From Bacteroidales bacterium (GTDB lineage Bacteria > Bacteroidota > Bacteroidia > Bacteroidales > UBA12077), in NCBI GenBank assembly GCA_027859205.1, contig JAQIBH010000005.1, forward strand, positions 1 through 36,876: a DNA stretch of 36,876 bases, given 5' to 3'. Both the position numbers and the translations under genes were made by a program. Of this stretch, positions 1 to 8,895 are shown piece after piece. Under the pieces are notes generated by a model, which was not told where the DNA came from, made no database searches, and worked only from the letters and a program-made list of their open reading frames with translations. Position 1 is the first letter of the stretch; the number at the start of each line of letters is the position of its first letter.

Positions 1-665
1 ATCTTGATCGAACAATTTGGGATTTTGATAAAAATGCCATAGATACTTTTCAAGAGATTTATTCAAATTATGATTTGGAAAGAATCTTCACGTCATTTGA
101 GAATTTTTATAAATCATACGTTAAACACAATGATAATTTATGGAATGATTATCGTCTTGGGGAAATTAAAAAATCAATTTTAACTTATAAAAGATTTTCT
201 TTAACATTAGAAGAATATGGGGTTAAAGATGATGAATTAGCAAAAAAAATTGCCTCGGATTATATTACAATTAGTCCTACAAAGAAACAATTATTTCCTT
301 TTGCTCACGAAACTTTAGATTACTTATATAAAAAATATAAACTACATATAATTACAAATGGGTTTAACGAGGTGCAGTTTACTAAGCTGGAAAACAGCGA
401 TTTAAATAAGTACTTCTTAAAAGTTTTTACTTCTGAAGATGCTGGTGCTCAGAAACCAAATCCAAGAATTTTTGAACATGCATTAAAAAATGCAAATGCT
501 AAAAAGGAGGATAGTATTATGATTGGTGATGATCTTCAAGTTGATATTGTTGGGGCAAAAGATTTTGGCTTAGATCAAATCTATTTTAATCCAGAAAGAG
601 AAATACATTTCGAAAATATTACCCACGAAATTAACTCCTTAAAGGAATTACAAGAAATATTATAA
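1..665 (+). CDS. HAD-superfamily hydrolase, YjjG-type nucleotidase (5' end outside window)
   Basis: The reading frame is open from the first base of the window, so the gene begins upstream. The first readable residues, (D)LDRTIWDFD, are HAD motif I, whose leading Asp codon is split by the window edge. An internal TTG at position 75 is not a credible start because it would delete this catalytic motif. Motif II is seen as IITNG near position 350, motif III Lys in QKPNPRIFEHA, and motif IV as MIGDDLQVDIVGA. The size and the WDFD signature fit the YjjG subfamily (pyrimidine/noncanonical nucleoside 5'-monophosphatase, Mg2+-dependent, cytosolic). The exact substrate is inferred from family membership only. 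It converges on dnaB with a 10-base gap and no visible terminator hairpin. Confidence 0.88.
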   Translation, partial: LDRTIWDFDKNAIDTFQEIYSNYDLERIFTSFENFYKSYVKHNDNLWNDYRLGEIKKSILTYKRFSLTLEEYGVKDDELAKKIASDYITISPTKKQLFPFAHETLDYLYKKYKLHIITNGFNEVQFTKLENSDLNKYFLKVFTSEDAGAQKPNPRIFEHALKNANAKKEDSIMIGDDLQVDIVGAKDFGLDQIYFNPEREIHFENITHEINSLKELQEIL

Positions 666-675
666 CTATACTCCT

Positions 676-2223
676 TTAAAATGGAACTTCATTATCAAAA
701 TTTCTGTTACTACCAACATCGAACATATCGTCCTTGGATTTTTGAGATGCTTTTTCTTCAGCGTTCATTTTTGAGCCATATGTTTTAGCGCCTCCGTTTA
801 TATCATTCTCTACAGGAAACTCTCCTATATAATCTTCTTCTAAATCTTCAAACTTAGCCATTTCAGCCCTAAATCTAAGTTTAATATCGGCTAAAGCGCC
901 ATTTCTATGTTTTGCCATTATTATTTCAGCCATTCCAATTAAAGAATTTCCCTCCTCATCTTCAACAAATCCATACTTTTCAGGACGGTGAATAAACAAT
1001 ACCATATCTGCATCCTGCTCAATAGCACCAGATTCACGTAAATCGGATAATTGCGGACGTTTTGTACCGGAACGCATTTCAACAGAACGATTCAACTGAG
1101 ACAAAGCAATTATTGGTACATTTAATTCTTTTGCTATACCCTTTAATGATCGAGAAATCATACTTACTTCTTGTTCACGATTCCCTTTTGTTTCAGTAGG
1201 TCCTGTCATCAACTGCAAATAGTCAATTATAATAATATCAATTTTTTTCTGACTCATTAATCGACGACACTTTGCCCTTAATTCAAAAACAGATATCCCT
1301 GGAGTATCATCAATATAAATATCGGCATCGACTAAACGTTTAATTTTATATTCTAACTGTTCCCATTCGAAAGGTTCCAATCTACCATTTCTAATTTTAT
1401 CGGATGCCAGCTCGGTTTCGGCAACAATTAAACGATTTACTAACTGAACTGATGCCATTTCGAGCGAGAATAATGCTACACTTTTATTATGATCAATAGC
1501 CATATTTCGGGTCATGGATAAAACAAATGCTGTTTTACCCATTGATGGACGAGCTGCAATAATAACTAGATCGGAACGCTGCCAGCCTGAAGTAACTCTA
1601 TCTAATTTAGTATATCCCGAAGGCACACCACTTAATCCATCTTCACGTTTACCTGCCTCTTCAATCTGGCTAAGGGCATCCTTAATAATAAGATCAATCT
1701 TAGTAGTTTCCTTTTTTATATTTCCTTCTGCTACTTTAAATAATTCAGATTCAGAAAAATCAATTAAATCATTAACATCAATACTATCATCGTATGCTCT
1801 TCCTTGTATTTCGGTTGAAACACGTATCAGTTCACGTTGAATATATTTTTGAGCTACAATTCTTGCGTGATATTCAATATGTGCAGCAGATGATACTTTA
1901 CTTGCTAGTTGAGTGATATAAAAAGGACCACCTATCAAATCTAGCTCGTCTCTTTTTCTTAGTTCTTCGGTAACCGTTAAAATATCTATAGGTTGTAATT
2001 CCTGTGATAAATCCAGAACCGCTTTAAAAATTTTCTGATGTACTTCTTTGTAAAAACTTTCTGGCTGAATAATATCCATTACTGCAATAATTGCGTCTTT
2101 TTCGAGCATTATTGCACCAAGAACTGCTTCTTCAAGATCCAGAGCCTGTGGAGGTATATTCCCATAATCAAGTGACTGATCTATATTGATTTTTTTTGGA
2201 TATTTTTTTGTATTCCCAACCAT
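676..2223 (-). CDS. dnaB: Replicative DNA helicase DnaB
   Basis: Hexameric 5'-3' helicase that unwinds DNA at the replication fork. The N-terminal domain (about residues 20-125) is followed by a RecA-fold domain with Walker A ARPSMGKTA at about residues 224-232, Walker B IDIIIIDYLQLM and the H4-type segment SDLRESGAIEQDADMV. No intein interrupts these motifs. The frame runs upstream to a TTG at 2268, but the ATG at 2223 (MVGNTKKYPKK) is preferred. A TAnnTTTG -7 box lies at 2245-2252, between the two codons, so the longer form would begin upstream of the likely transcription start. The resulting 515 residues match the family. It is divergent from ispE. Confidence 0.95.
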   Translation of the reverse strand: MVGNTKKYPKKINIDQSLDYGNIPPQALDLEEAVLGAIMLEKDAIIAVMDIIQPESFYKEVHQKIFKAVLDLSQELQPIDILTVTEELRKRDELDLIGGPFYITQLASKVSSAAHIEYHARIVAQKYIQRELIRVSTEIQGRAYDDSIDVNDLIDFSESELFKVAEGNIKKETTKIDLIIKDALSQIEEAGKREDGLSGVPSGYTKLDRVTSGWQRSDLVIIAARPSMGKTAFVLSMTRNMAIDHNKSVALFSLEMASVQLVNRLIVAETELASDKIRNGRLEPFEWEQLEYKIKRLVDADIYIDDTPGISVFELRAKCRRLMSQKKIDIIIIDYLQLMTGPTETKGNREQEVSMISRSLKGIAKELNVPIIALSQLNRSVEMRSGTKRPQLSDLRESGAIEQDADMVLFIHRPEKYGFVEDEEGNSLIGMAEIIMAKHRNGALADIKLRFRAEMAKFEDLEEDYIGEFPVENDINGGAKTYGSKMNAEEKASQKSKDDMFDVGSNRNFDNEVPF

Positions 2224-2244
2224 TTTTATTCTAAATTTGGAAAC

Positions 2245-2252
2245 CAAAGGTA
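2245..2252 (-). promoter_or_regulatory. Candidate -7 element of dnaB
   Basis: On the minus strand this reads TACCTTTG, matching the Bacteroidota TAnnTTTG -7 consensus. It lies about 21 bases upstream of the ATG at 2223. No well-spaced -33 TTTG is visible (the nearest CAAA on the plus strand is 13 bases away). It supports the downstream ATG as the start. Confidence 0.45.
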
Positions 2253-2346
2253 ATAATACAAAGCTCAAATTACATACTATATCCTATTTTCTTTTTGTGA
2301 TTTTTGTTAACTAAAGTTATTAACAATTGTTAATTAATTTTTATTA

Positions 2347-2375
2347 TTTGGTTTAATTCTAAAATAGTAATTTTG
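2347..2375 (+). promoter_or_regulatory. Candidate promoter of ispE
   Basis: TTTG at 2347-2350 and TAATTTTG at 2368-2375, 17 bases apart, fit the Bacteroidota TTTG / TAnnTTTG promoter. The ispE ATG follows 23 bases after the -7 box. Confidence 0.6.
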
Positions 2376-2398
2376 CTTTTTATACTAATTAAAATTCG

Positions 2399-3211
2399 AT
2401 GATTTTATACCCGAATGCCAAAATCAATATTGGCTTAAATATTACCAAAAAAAGGGCTGATGGATTTCATAATATAGAAACTATCTTTTATCCTATAGGA
2501 TTATCAGATATCTTAGAAATTAATATCTCCAATGATAAAATAAAATTTGAAAACACCGGTCTAAGTGTTGAAAACAAAAAATTTAAATCAAATATTTGTT
2601 ACAAAGCTTATAAAGAACTAAATAATGATTTTTCTTTAAAACCACTCAATATTCATTTACATAAAATTATTCCTTTTGGTGCTGGTTTAGGAGGTGGGTC
2701 GTCCGATGCTTCATTTACTTTAAAAGCAATCAATTCAATAATGAAACTTAATATTGATGATAATTCTTTACTAAAGCATGCTGAAGAAATTGGAAGTGAT
2801 TGTCCTTTTTTCATAATAAACAAACCCACTTTTGCAGAGGAAAAAGGTAATATTTTCAAGCCAATTGATTTAAAATTAAAGGGATACTTTCTCGTAATTA
2901 TTTATTCTGATATTCATATAAATACAGCTGAAGCTTATGAAAGAACTATTCCTAAAAAGCCTAAAACAAGTCTTTTAGAATTAATAAAACAACCAATCGA
3001 ACACTGGAAAGGAACTATTAAAAATGATTTTGAAGATTCTGTTTTTAAAGATTATCCTGAATTAAAAGATATAAAAGATCAATTATATAATCTTGGAGCA
3101 ATTTATGCATCCATGTCGGGAAGTGGATCTGCTATTTTTGGACTTTTCGAAAATAAAATTGATATTCCAAATAATTTTGAAAAAGATTTTAAATGGACTG
3201 AAATGTTATAA
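2399..3211 (+). CDS. ispE: 4-diphosphocytidyl-2-C-methyl-D-erythritol kinase IspE
   Basis: GHMP kinase of the non-mevalonate (MEP) isoprenoid pathway; it phosphorylates the 2-hydroxyl of CDP-methylerythritol using ATP. The N-terminal motif PNAKINIGLNI is the IspE signature. The ATP-binding GHMP loop PFGAGLGGGSSDAS is near residues 92-105, and the C-terminal glycine-rich motif ASMSGSGSAIFG is near residue 237. At 270 residues it is of normal length. The ATG at 2399 immediately precedes the first conserved residues. It is a single-gene unit with its own promoter, ending at a hairpin shared with the convergent biotin carrier gene. Confidence 0.95.
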   Translation: MILYPNAKINIGLNITKKRADGFHNIETIFYPIGLSDILEINISNDKIKFENTGLSVENKKFKSNICYKAYKELNNDFSLKPLNIHLHKIIPFGAGLGGGSSDASFTLKAINSIMKLNIDDNSLLKHAEEIGSDCPFFIINKPTFAEEKGNIFKPIDLKLKGYFLVIIYSDIHINTAEAYERTIPKKPKTSLLELIKQPIEHWKGTIKNDFEDSVFKDYPELKDIKDQLYNLGAIYASMSGSGSAIFGLFENKIDIPNNFEKDFKWTEML

Positions 3212-3213
3212 AA

Positions 3214-3251
3214 AAACATCCGAAACAAATTATCCCGGATGTTTAATTATT
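3214..3251 (-). terminator. Intergenic hairpin terminator between ispE and the biotin carrier gene
   Basis: A perfect 9-bp stem AAACATCCG (3214-3222) / CGGATGTTT (3236-3244) with a 13-base loop lies between convergent genes. Read on the minus strand, the stem is followed at once by a run of T (plus-strand A run around 3210), so it is best placed to end the carboxylase operon. It may also serve ispE. Confidence 0.65.
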
Positions 3252-3254
3252 AGA

Positions 3255-3626
3255 TTATGTCAATTCGATCATTAAGTGTCCCTTCGGTACTTTCTCCTCA
3301 TCCGAAATATAAATTTTCTTTACAATTCCATCCATTGGGCAATAAATCTTATTCAGCATTTTCATTGCCTCAAGAATCATCACTAAATCTCCTTCTTTAA
3401 CTTCCTGTCCCTCTTTAACATGAATTTTAACAACAGTACCAGGTATTACAGATAATATTTTTCTAAAATCTGGCTTTTCCCATTTTTTTCTGTTTTTATA
3501 TTTTTCAGTTAAAAAAGTTTTATAGTTTTTACCATGTACAGTTGAAATTGTGCTTAAACGAGTTTTTGCATCCTCATTTATATTTGAAGTCGTAGTTTTT
3601 TTTACTTTTGTTTTTTTAAATGCCAT
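3255..3626 (-). CDS. Biotin carboxyl carrier protein of an acyl-CoA carboxylase/decarboxylase
   Basis: A 123-residue protein whose C-terminal 75 residues form a biotinyl domain. The biotinylated Lys lies in ILEAMKML, and a paired beta-hairpin half begins at DGIVKKIYISD. The N-terminal ~50 residues are Lys/Thr-rich and look like a flexible linker. It carries carboxybiotin to the carboxyltransferase encoded immediately upstream in the same operon (11-base gap). The family includes carriers of methylmalonyl-CoA decarboxylase and of propionyl/acetyl-CoA carboxylase, and the sequence alone does not separate them. Neither a biotin carboxylase nor membrane decarboxylase subunits are adjacent. Confidence 0.88.
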   Translation of the reverse strand: MAFKKTKVKKTTTSNINEDAKTRLSTISTVHGKNYKTFLTEKYKNRKKWEKPDFRKILSVIPGTVVKIHVKEGQEVKEGDLVMILEAMKMLNKIYCPMDGIVKKIYISDEEKVPKGHLMIELT

Positions 3627-3637
3627 GATCTTAATAT

Positions 3638-5185
3638 TTAAAATGGAGGAATTCCATGTTTCTTATATGGCTTTTTATCAACCTTATCTTGAGATCCTTC
3701 AATTGCATGAAGTAAAAGCTTTCTTGTTTCTTCAGGTTCAATTACTGAATCAACATAACCTTTAGCCGCTGCTACATATGGATTAGCAAATTTCTCTTTA
3801 TATTCCTTAACTTTTTGCTTACGCATTTTATTAGGATCCTCAGCTTCCATTATTTCTTTTCTAAAAATAATATTAGCAGCACCTTCAGGTCCCATTACAG
3901 CAATTTCTGCTCCAGGCCATGCAAATACAAAGTCGGCATTTAAGTGACGTGAATTCATTGCAATATATCCACCACCATAAGCTTTACGAAGTATAACTGT
4001 AATTTTTGGTACAGTTGCTTCTGAATATGCATAAAGTATTTTAGCACCATGACGAATAACACCCGCATGTTCTTGATCTGCTCCGGGAAGATATCCTGGT
4101 AAATCAACCAATGTTACAATTGGAATATTGAATGCATCACAATAACGTATAAAACGTGCAGCTTTATCCGATGAATCAACATCAAGAACACCTGCAAGTA
4201 CTAATGGCTGATTACAAACAAAACCTACTGTTTGACCATCCATTCTACCAAAACCAATAACCATATTTGCAGCCCAAAGCTCCTGTATTTCAAGAAAATC
4301 AGAATCATCGGTAATTGCTCGTACAACATCACGAACATCATATGGTTCTTTTGGATTACCCGGTACAATTTCATCAATTTTATATTGATCAACTTTTGGC
4401 TCCTTTGTTCCCACTGACTGTGCCTTCTTGCTATTATTCCAAGGTATATAAGCTATCAACTTTTTAATTTGATCGAAACATTCAATTTCACTTTCTGCAA
4501 AGAAGTGTGCATTTCCGGTCATTTCACTATGAACTCTAGCCCCACCTAAATCTTCCATAGAAATTTCTTCGCCAAGAACAGTTTTTATAACCTCAGGTCC
4601 GGTAATAAACATCTTAGAAATCTTGTCTACAACAAATACAAAGTCAGTTAATGCTGGTGAATACACCGCACCTCCCGCACAAGGACCTAATATTACAGAA
4701 ATTTGAGGAATAACTCCCGAAGCAGTAGTATTACGATAGAAAATCTCACCGTAACCTGCCAAAGAATTAACACCTTCTTGAATACGAGCACCTCCAGAAT
4801 CATTAATTCCAATAATTGGAACTCTCATTTTCATGGCATGATCCATAATTTTGGTAATTTTTCGAGCGTGCATTAAACCTAAGGATCCACCTGCAACAGT
4901 AAAATCCTGAGCATAAATACAAATTGGAGCACCGTAAATAGTCCCTGTACCAATAATTACACCATCACCATGAAGAACCTTAGTAGCCATACCAAAATCA
5001 CGAGCTTCATGTTCTACGAACATATCATACTCATGAAAAGAGTTTTCATCCAATAAAGTAATAATTCTTTCTCGAGCGGTCATTTTCCCCATAGCAACTT
5101 GCTTCTCTACAGCTTTTTCACCACCGCCCTGAAGCACTTGTTCCCGCTTTTTTTGAAGTTCAAGAATTTTTCTTTTCAAAGACAT
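3638..5185 (-). CDS. Acyl-CoA carboxylase carboxyltransferase subunit (propionyl-/methylmalonyl-CoA type)
   Basis: A 515-residue crotonase-fold carboxyltransferase with both halves complete. The N-terminal acyl-CoA half has GGSLGLMHARK, GGARIQEGV and the oxyanion segment GPCAGGAVYSPA. The C-terminal carboxybiotin half has GYLPGADQEHAGVIRHG and RKAYGGGYIAMNSRH. It moves a carboxyl group between biotin and propionyl-CoA (or a similar acyl-CoA). In Bacteroidota such a subunit is either the alpha subunit of the Na+-pumping methylmalonyl-CoA decarboxylase or the beta subunit of an ATP-dependent carboxylase. The lack of oadG/oadB-like genes and of a biotin carboxylase gene beside it leaves this open. 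It is the first gene of a two-gene operon with the biotin carrier. Confidence 0.88.
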   Translation of the reverse strand: MSLKRKILELQKKREQVLQGGGEKAVEKQVAMGKMTARERIITLLDENSFHEYDMFVEHEARDFGMATKVLHGDGVIIGTGTIYGAPICIYAQDFTVAGGSLGLMHARKITKIMDHAMKMRVPIIGINDSGGARIQEGVNSLAGYGEIFYRNTTASGVIPQISVILGPCAGGAVYSPALTDFVFVVDKISKMFITGPEVIKTVLGEEISMEDLGGARVHSEMTGNAHFFAESEIECFDQIKKLIAYIPWNNSKKAQSVGTKEPKVDQYKIDEIVPGNPKEPYDVRDVVRAITDDSDFLEIQELWAANMVIGFGRMDGQTVGFVCNQPLVLAGVLDVDSSDKAARFIRYCDAFNIPIVTLVDLPGYLPGADQEHAGVIRHGAKILYAYSEATVPKITVILRKAYGGGYIAMNSRHLNADFVFAWPGAEIAVMGPEGAANIIFRKEIMEAEDPNKMRKQKVKEYKEKFANPYVAAAKGYVDSVIEPEETRKLLLHAIEGSQDKVDKKPYKKHGIPPF

Positions 5186-5374
5186 AAATTGTTAATTTAG
5201 TTAATAAATTACCTATGATAACCTGTTTATTTTATAAGCATTCTCTAAAAGAATTGCAACATTACATAATCAATCTTATTTATTAAAATTAAATTATAAC
5301 TTATAAAACATATAAAAGACCAACACATTATGTATAGCCTAATAAATTAATCCCAAATGATTTAGATTCATTAG

Positions 5375-5382
5375 CAAAGTTA
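5375..5382 (-). promoter_or_regulatory. Candidate -7 element of the carboxyltransferase operon
   Basis: Minus strand TAACTTTG matches TAnnTTTG. It is in the 223-base gap upstream of the carboxyltransferase but about 190 bases before its start, so the leader would be long. No -33 TTTG is seen. Nothing else recognisable is in this gap. Confidence 0.3.
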
Positions 5383-5408
5383 GGAAATTTTAGCACACCA
5401 TATATACA

Positions 5409-6500
5409 TTATTTCGGTGCTAAGCGATACAGGTAGATGCCAATAATGGTATAGATAAAGTTAGGCATCCATACTGCGATAAATGGATTCATACTGCCAC
5501 TTATAGCAAACATTGTTGTAAAACGCATAAACAATATATATGAAAAGCTCAATGCCAAGCCAAGCCCAATATGCATACCAATTCCTCCTCGAACTTTCCG
5601 TGACGACAATGAAACACCAATTAAAGTTAAAATAAAGGTTGAAAATGGGTATGCAAATCTTTGATATTTATCAATTAATAACTCAACAACATTATCGGCT
5701 CCTTTCATATATTGTTGCTCAATATACTCATTTAACTGGGGTAATGTCATCGTTTCCGTGAAGTTTTGCATACGCTTAAATTCCTCAGGAAACATATATA
5801 ATACTGTATCTATTTTAGCTCCAGAAGTAATTTTTTCACTCAAACTATCAATATCTCTTATATAATAATTTCTTATTGTCCATTTTGAAATTGATGTATC
5901 CCATTTAATATAATCCGAAATTAGTTTAGATTTTAAAACACCTTCTTCGAATTTTTCAATAGAAAATTTATACCCTATATCGTTCGATGTATTATAACTT
6001 TTCATATAAATAAAAACTCCGGGTTTTATTTGCCTATGTATATCTTTATCAGTATTCCGAACCGGGTTTTTAATATATTTATATTCAAAATTTTTTCTAA
6101 CTACATTTGCAGGAGGAATGATGTAGGCCATTAATAAAAAAGATATTAAAGCAATAACAAGTGCTGAAATAAAATAAGGATACATTAATCTTTGAAAACT
6201 AACTCCACTACTAAGAATTGCAATAATTTCAGTATTTGCTGCTAATTTTGATGTAAAAAAGATGACAGCAATAAATGTAAATAATGAACTAAAAAGATTC
6301 GCAAAATAAGGAATCCAATTCAAATAATAATCAACTACAATTTCTCCAAAAGGAGCCGATTTCTCCAAAAAATCTTCAACTTTTTCAGCAACATCAAATA
6401 CTATAGCAATACTAATTATTATTATAATAGCAAAGAAATAAGTCCCTAAGAACTTCTTTATTATATAAATATCAATTTTTTTAAGTCCTAAAAAACTCAT
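5409..6500 (-). CDS. LptF/LptG-family lipopolysaccharide export permease
   Basis: A 363-residue inner-membrane protein of the YjgP/YjgQ family. With an LptB ATPase these permeases extract lipopolysaccharide from the inner membrane and feed the periplasmic Lpt bridge. Visible are an N-terminal amphipathic start and TM1 (about residues 15-35), further membrane segments at about 55-85 and 100-128 ending in AYIIPPANVVRKNFEYKY, a periplasmic beta-rich domain (about 130-275), and three C-terminal TM segments from FAYPFSTFILTLIGVSLS onward. The RYAYP-like motif after the periplasmic domain fits LptG as well as LptF, so no symbol is given. Its start overlaps the tgt stop by ATGA, indicating translational coupling. 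Confidence 0.87.
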   Translation of the reverse strand: MSFLGLKKIDIYIIKKFLGTYFFAIIIIISIAIVFDVAEKVEDFLEKSAPFGEIVVDYYLNWIPYFANLFSSLFTFIAVIFFTSKLAANTEIIAILSSGVSFQRLMYPYFISALVIALISFLLMAYIIPPANVVRKNFEYKYIKNPVRNTDKDIHRQIKPGVFIYMKSYNTSNDIGYKFSIEKFEEGVLKSKLISDYIKWDTSISKWTIRNYYIRDIDSLSEKITSGAKIDTVLYMFPEEFKRMQNFTETMTLPQLNEYIEQQYMKGADNVVELLIDKYQRFAYPFSTFILTLIGVSLSSRKVRGGIGMHIGLGLALSFSYILFMRFTTMFAISGSMNPFIAVWMPNFIYTIIGIYLYRLAPK

Positions 6501-7627
6501 AATCTCACTGATAAAATTTGCACCATTTCATTTTTCCATGTATAAAATGTGCCGTCTAGTATTTTTTGTCTGGCTTCACCAACCAACCAAAGATAGAAAC
6601 TTAAATTATGTAAACTAGCTATCTGTCCACCTAATAGTTCTTTTGAAATAAATAAATGTCTTAAATATGCTTTTGTGAATTTTGTGTCCACAAAAGAAGC
6701 GCCATTTTCTTCAATTAAGGAAAAATTGTTCTTCCATTTAACATTTTTTATATTTATTATCCCATTACGTGTAAACAACATTCCATTTCTTCCATTACGT
6801 GTAGGCATCACACAATCAAACATATCAATTCCTCGTGCTATTCCTTCAAGAATATTCACAGGAGTACCCACTCCCATTAAATATCGAGGCTTATGCTCAG
6901 GTAAAATTTCATTAACAACTTCAATCATATCATACATCTCCTCAGCAGGTTCGCCAACAGATAATCCACCAATAGCATATCCATCTCTGTCATGTGAAGC
7001 TATATTTTTTGCTGATTCTATTCTTAAATCCTTATAAACACTCCCTTGAACAATTGGGAAGAATGTTTGCTTATGTCCATATAAAGAATCAGTTTCGTCA
7101 AATCTTTTCAATCCTCTCTTTAACCAGCGATGAGTTAATTCCATTGATTTTTTTGCATAATCGTAATCACAAGGATATGGTGTACATTCATCAAAGGCCA
7201 TAATAATATCAGCCCCAATTATACGCTGAATATCAACAATATTCTCAGGAGTAAAAATATGTTTTGAGCCGTCGATATGTGATCTGAAATGAGCTCCTTC
7301 TTCTTTCAATTTTCTATTTGCAGACAAGGAAAATACCTGATAACCACCGCTATCTGTTAAAAGTGGTCGATCCCAATTCATAAATTGATGTAATCCACCG
7401 GCCATTTGCATGGTTTCCATTCCCGGTCGCAAATATAAATGATATGTATTACCTAATATTATTTGAGCTTTAACATCATCGACTAAATCGCGTTGATTAA
7501 CTCCTTTTACACTACCAACCGTTCCAACTGGCATAAAAATTGGAGTTTGGATTTTTCCATGATCAGTTGATAACTCCCCAGCTCTTGCCTTTGTATTAGT
7601 ATCTTTTGCAAATATATTAAATTTCAT
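6497..7627 (-). CDS. tgt: tRNA-guanine transglycosylase (queuine tRNA-ribosyltransferase) Tgt
   Basis: Exchanges guanine-34 of GUN-anticodon tRNAs for the queuosine precursor preQ1. The general-acid/base Asp is in LTDSGGYQVFS (D92), and the nucleophile is D271 in MFDCVMPTRNGRNGM, with the GGLSVGEP and YLMGVGTP motifs between. The usual CxCxxC zinc ligands after the nucleophile are absent: the last Cys is C272, although the partner His survives in ASLHNLSFYL (H340). I recall the same from other Bacteroidota Tgt proteins. The frame extends to a TTG at 7648, but that codon lies inside a TAnnTTTG box. The ATG at 7627 gives 376 residues, the normal family length. It is cotranscribed with the Lpt permease. 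Confidence 0.94.
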   Translation of the reverse strand: MKFNIFAKDTNTKARAGELSTDHGKIQTPIFMPVGTVGSVKGVNQRDLVDDVKAQIILGNTYHLYLRPGMETMQMAGGLHQFMNWDRPLLTDSGGYQVFSLSANRKLKEEGAHFRSHIDGSKHIFTPENIVDIQRIIGADIIMAFDECTPYPCDYDYAKKSMELTHRWLKRGLKRFDETDSLYGHKQTFFPIVQGSVYKDLRIESAKNIASHDRDGYAIGGLSVGEPAEEMYDMIEVVNEILPEHKPRYLMGVGTPVNILEGIARGIDMFDCVMPTRNGRNGMLFTRNGIINIKNVKWKNNFSLIEENGASFVDTKFTKAYLRHLFISKELLGGQIASLHNLSFYLWLVGEARQKILDGTFYTWKNEMVQILSVRL

Positions 7628-7645
7628 AAAGCTTAATTTTCGTGG

Positions 7646-7653
7646 CAAAGATA
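7646..7653 (-). promoter_or_regulatory. Candidate -7 element of tgt-lpt operon
   Basis: Minus strand TATCTTTG matches TAnnTTTG and lies 18 bases before the ATG at 7627. The alternative TTG start sits in this box, which argues against it. Confidence 0.45.
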
Positions 7654-7752
7654 AAAAATGTGAATAAATAATTCATTTCTTCGAATCACAATTCTTGTTT
7701 AAGCGAAAAATGTTTAATAAAATTGCCAAGAACAATATAAACTCAAAGAACC

Positions 7753-8895
7753 ATGGAATATCTGGATTTTATTCTGGCAAATCCAATTTACACTTTACTT
7801 GTTGCATTTGGTTTAAGCTTATTAATTCAATTGTATTATTATTTTTTCTACTATTCGAGAATCCTTTTTTTAAGAAAAAAACGAGACCAAAAGCAAATTA
7901 AGGAGCCAGTCTCTATAGTTATTTGTGCTCGTAACGAAAAAGAAAATCTAGAAAAATATCTTCCCAGTATATTAACTCAAGATTATCCAAATTATGAAGT
8001 AATTGTTGTTAATGATTGTTCAGAAGATGAATCGGAATTTGTTCTTGAGAGATTGCAAAAAAAATACAAAAACCTTAAAGTAACAACTATTAAGCAAGAC
8101 GAAAAATTTTATCACACAAAGAAACTTGCTTTAACAATTGGGATTAAAGCTGCAAAAAACGATTTATTGCTGTTAACAGACGCTGATTGCACAGCCTATA
8201 GTAATAAATGGATTGAAAAAATGCAGGCTAATTTCACAGATAAAACTGATATTGTTCTTGGTTATGGAGGATACATCAGAGAAAGGAAATTAGTTAATAA
8301 TATTATCCGTTTTGATACTTTATTTATTGCACTACAATATTTAACTTTTGCATTAGGCAAAAAAACATACATGGGTGTTGGTAGAAATCTTGCATATCGC
8401 AAATCCATATTTTTTAAAAACAAAGGGTTTGCTAGTCACAACCACATAGAATCCGGGGACGATGATCTCTTTATTCATGAAGTTGCCAACAAAAAAAATA
8501 CAAAAATAGAAATCTCTCAAGAATCTATTACCAGATCGAAGGCTGAATCAACCTTTTCAGCTTGGTTTAAACAGAAAAAAAGACACATTACTACAGGAAA
8601 ATTATATAAATTCGGAACAAAATGGCGTTTATTTTGTGAGAATACTAGTAGAATTTCCTTTTACATTCTTTTTGTATTATCGCTAATGTGGTTTAAGGAT
8701 TTATACATATATATTTTAGGCGCTTTTGCATTTAGAATGATAATACAATTAATTGTTTATAAAGTTACTATGATACGTTTTCATGAAAGAAATTTGTTAA
8801 TATCTTCTATTCTTTATGATTTTTTAATGCCATATTTAAATTTTTCTTTTATTTTAGCCAACAGCTTCACTTCAAAAAGAAATAAATGGAAGTAA
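7753..8895 (+). CDS. Membrane-anchored family 2 glycosyltransferase
   Basis: A 380-residue GT-A-fold glycosyltransferase. One N-terminal TM segment (about residues 12-37) is followed by the catalytic domain starting PVSIVICARNEKENL with QDYPNYEVIVVNDCS. The metal-binding DxD is LLTDADC at about residue 140, the acceptor-side acidic motif is SGDDDLFIHE, and KQKKRH is the QxxRW-like position. Three C-terminal hydrophobic segments follow. The architecture matches inner-membrane transferases that add sugars to lipid or polysaccharide acceptors; donor and acceptor are not known. Its stop overlaps the ECF sigma factor start by 10 bases, so the two are translated together. Confidence 0.86.
   Translation: MEYLDFILANPIYTLLVAFGLSLLIQLYYYFFYYSRILFLRKKRDQKQIKEPVSIVICARNEKENLEKYLPSILTQDYPNYEVIVVNDCSEDESEFVLERLQKKYKNLKVTTIKQDEKFYHTKKLALTIGIKAAKNDLLLLTDADCTAYSNKWIEKMQANFTDKTDIVLGYGGYIRERKLVNNIIRFDTLFIALQYLTFALGKKTYMGVGRNLAYRKSIFFKNKGFASHNHIESGDDDLFIHEVANKKNTKIEISQESITRSKAESTFSAWFKQKKRHITTGKLYKFGTKWRLFCENTSRISFYILFVLSLMWFKDLYIYILGAFAFRMIIQLIVYKVTMIRFHERNLLISSILYDFLMPYLNFSFILANSFTSKRNKWK

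Noticed and set aside
75-77. TTG as the start of the HAD phosphatase gene
   Set aside because: The frame is open to base 1 and encodes the catalytic DxDxT motif before this codon; the gene is simply cut by the window edge.
1514-1840. 108-residue frame opposite dnaB
   Set aside because: Antisense shadow of a conserved gene, with no domain and no start signal.
2266-2268. TTG start for dnaB, giving 15 extra residues
   Set aside because: The extension lies upstream of a TAnnTTTG box, and its sequence has no resemblance to the DnaB N-terminus; the ATG at 2223 is better.
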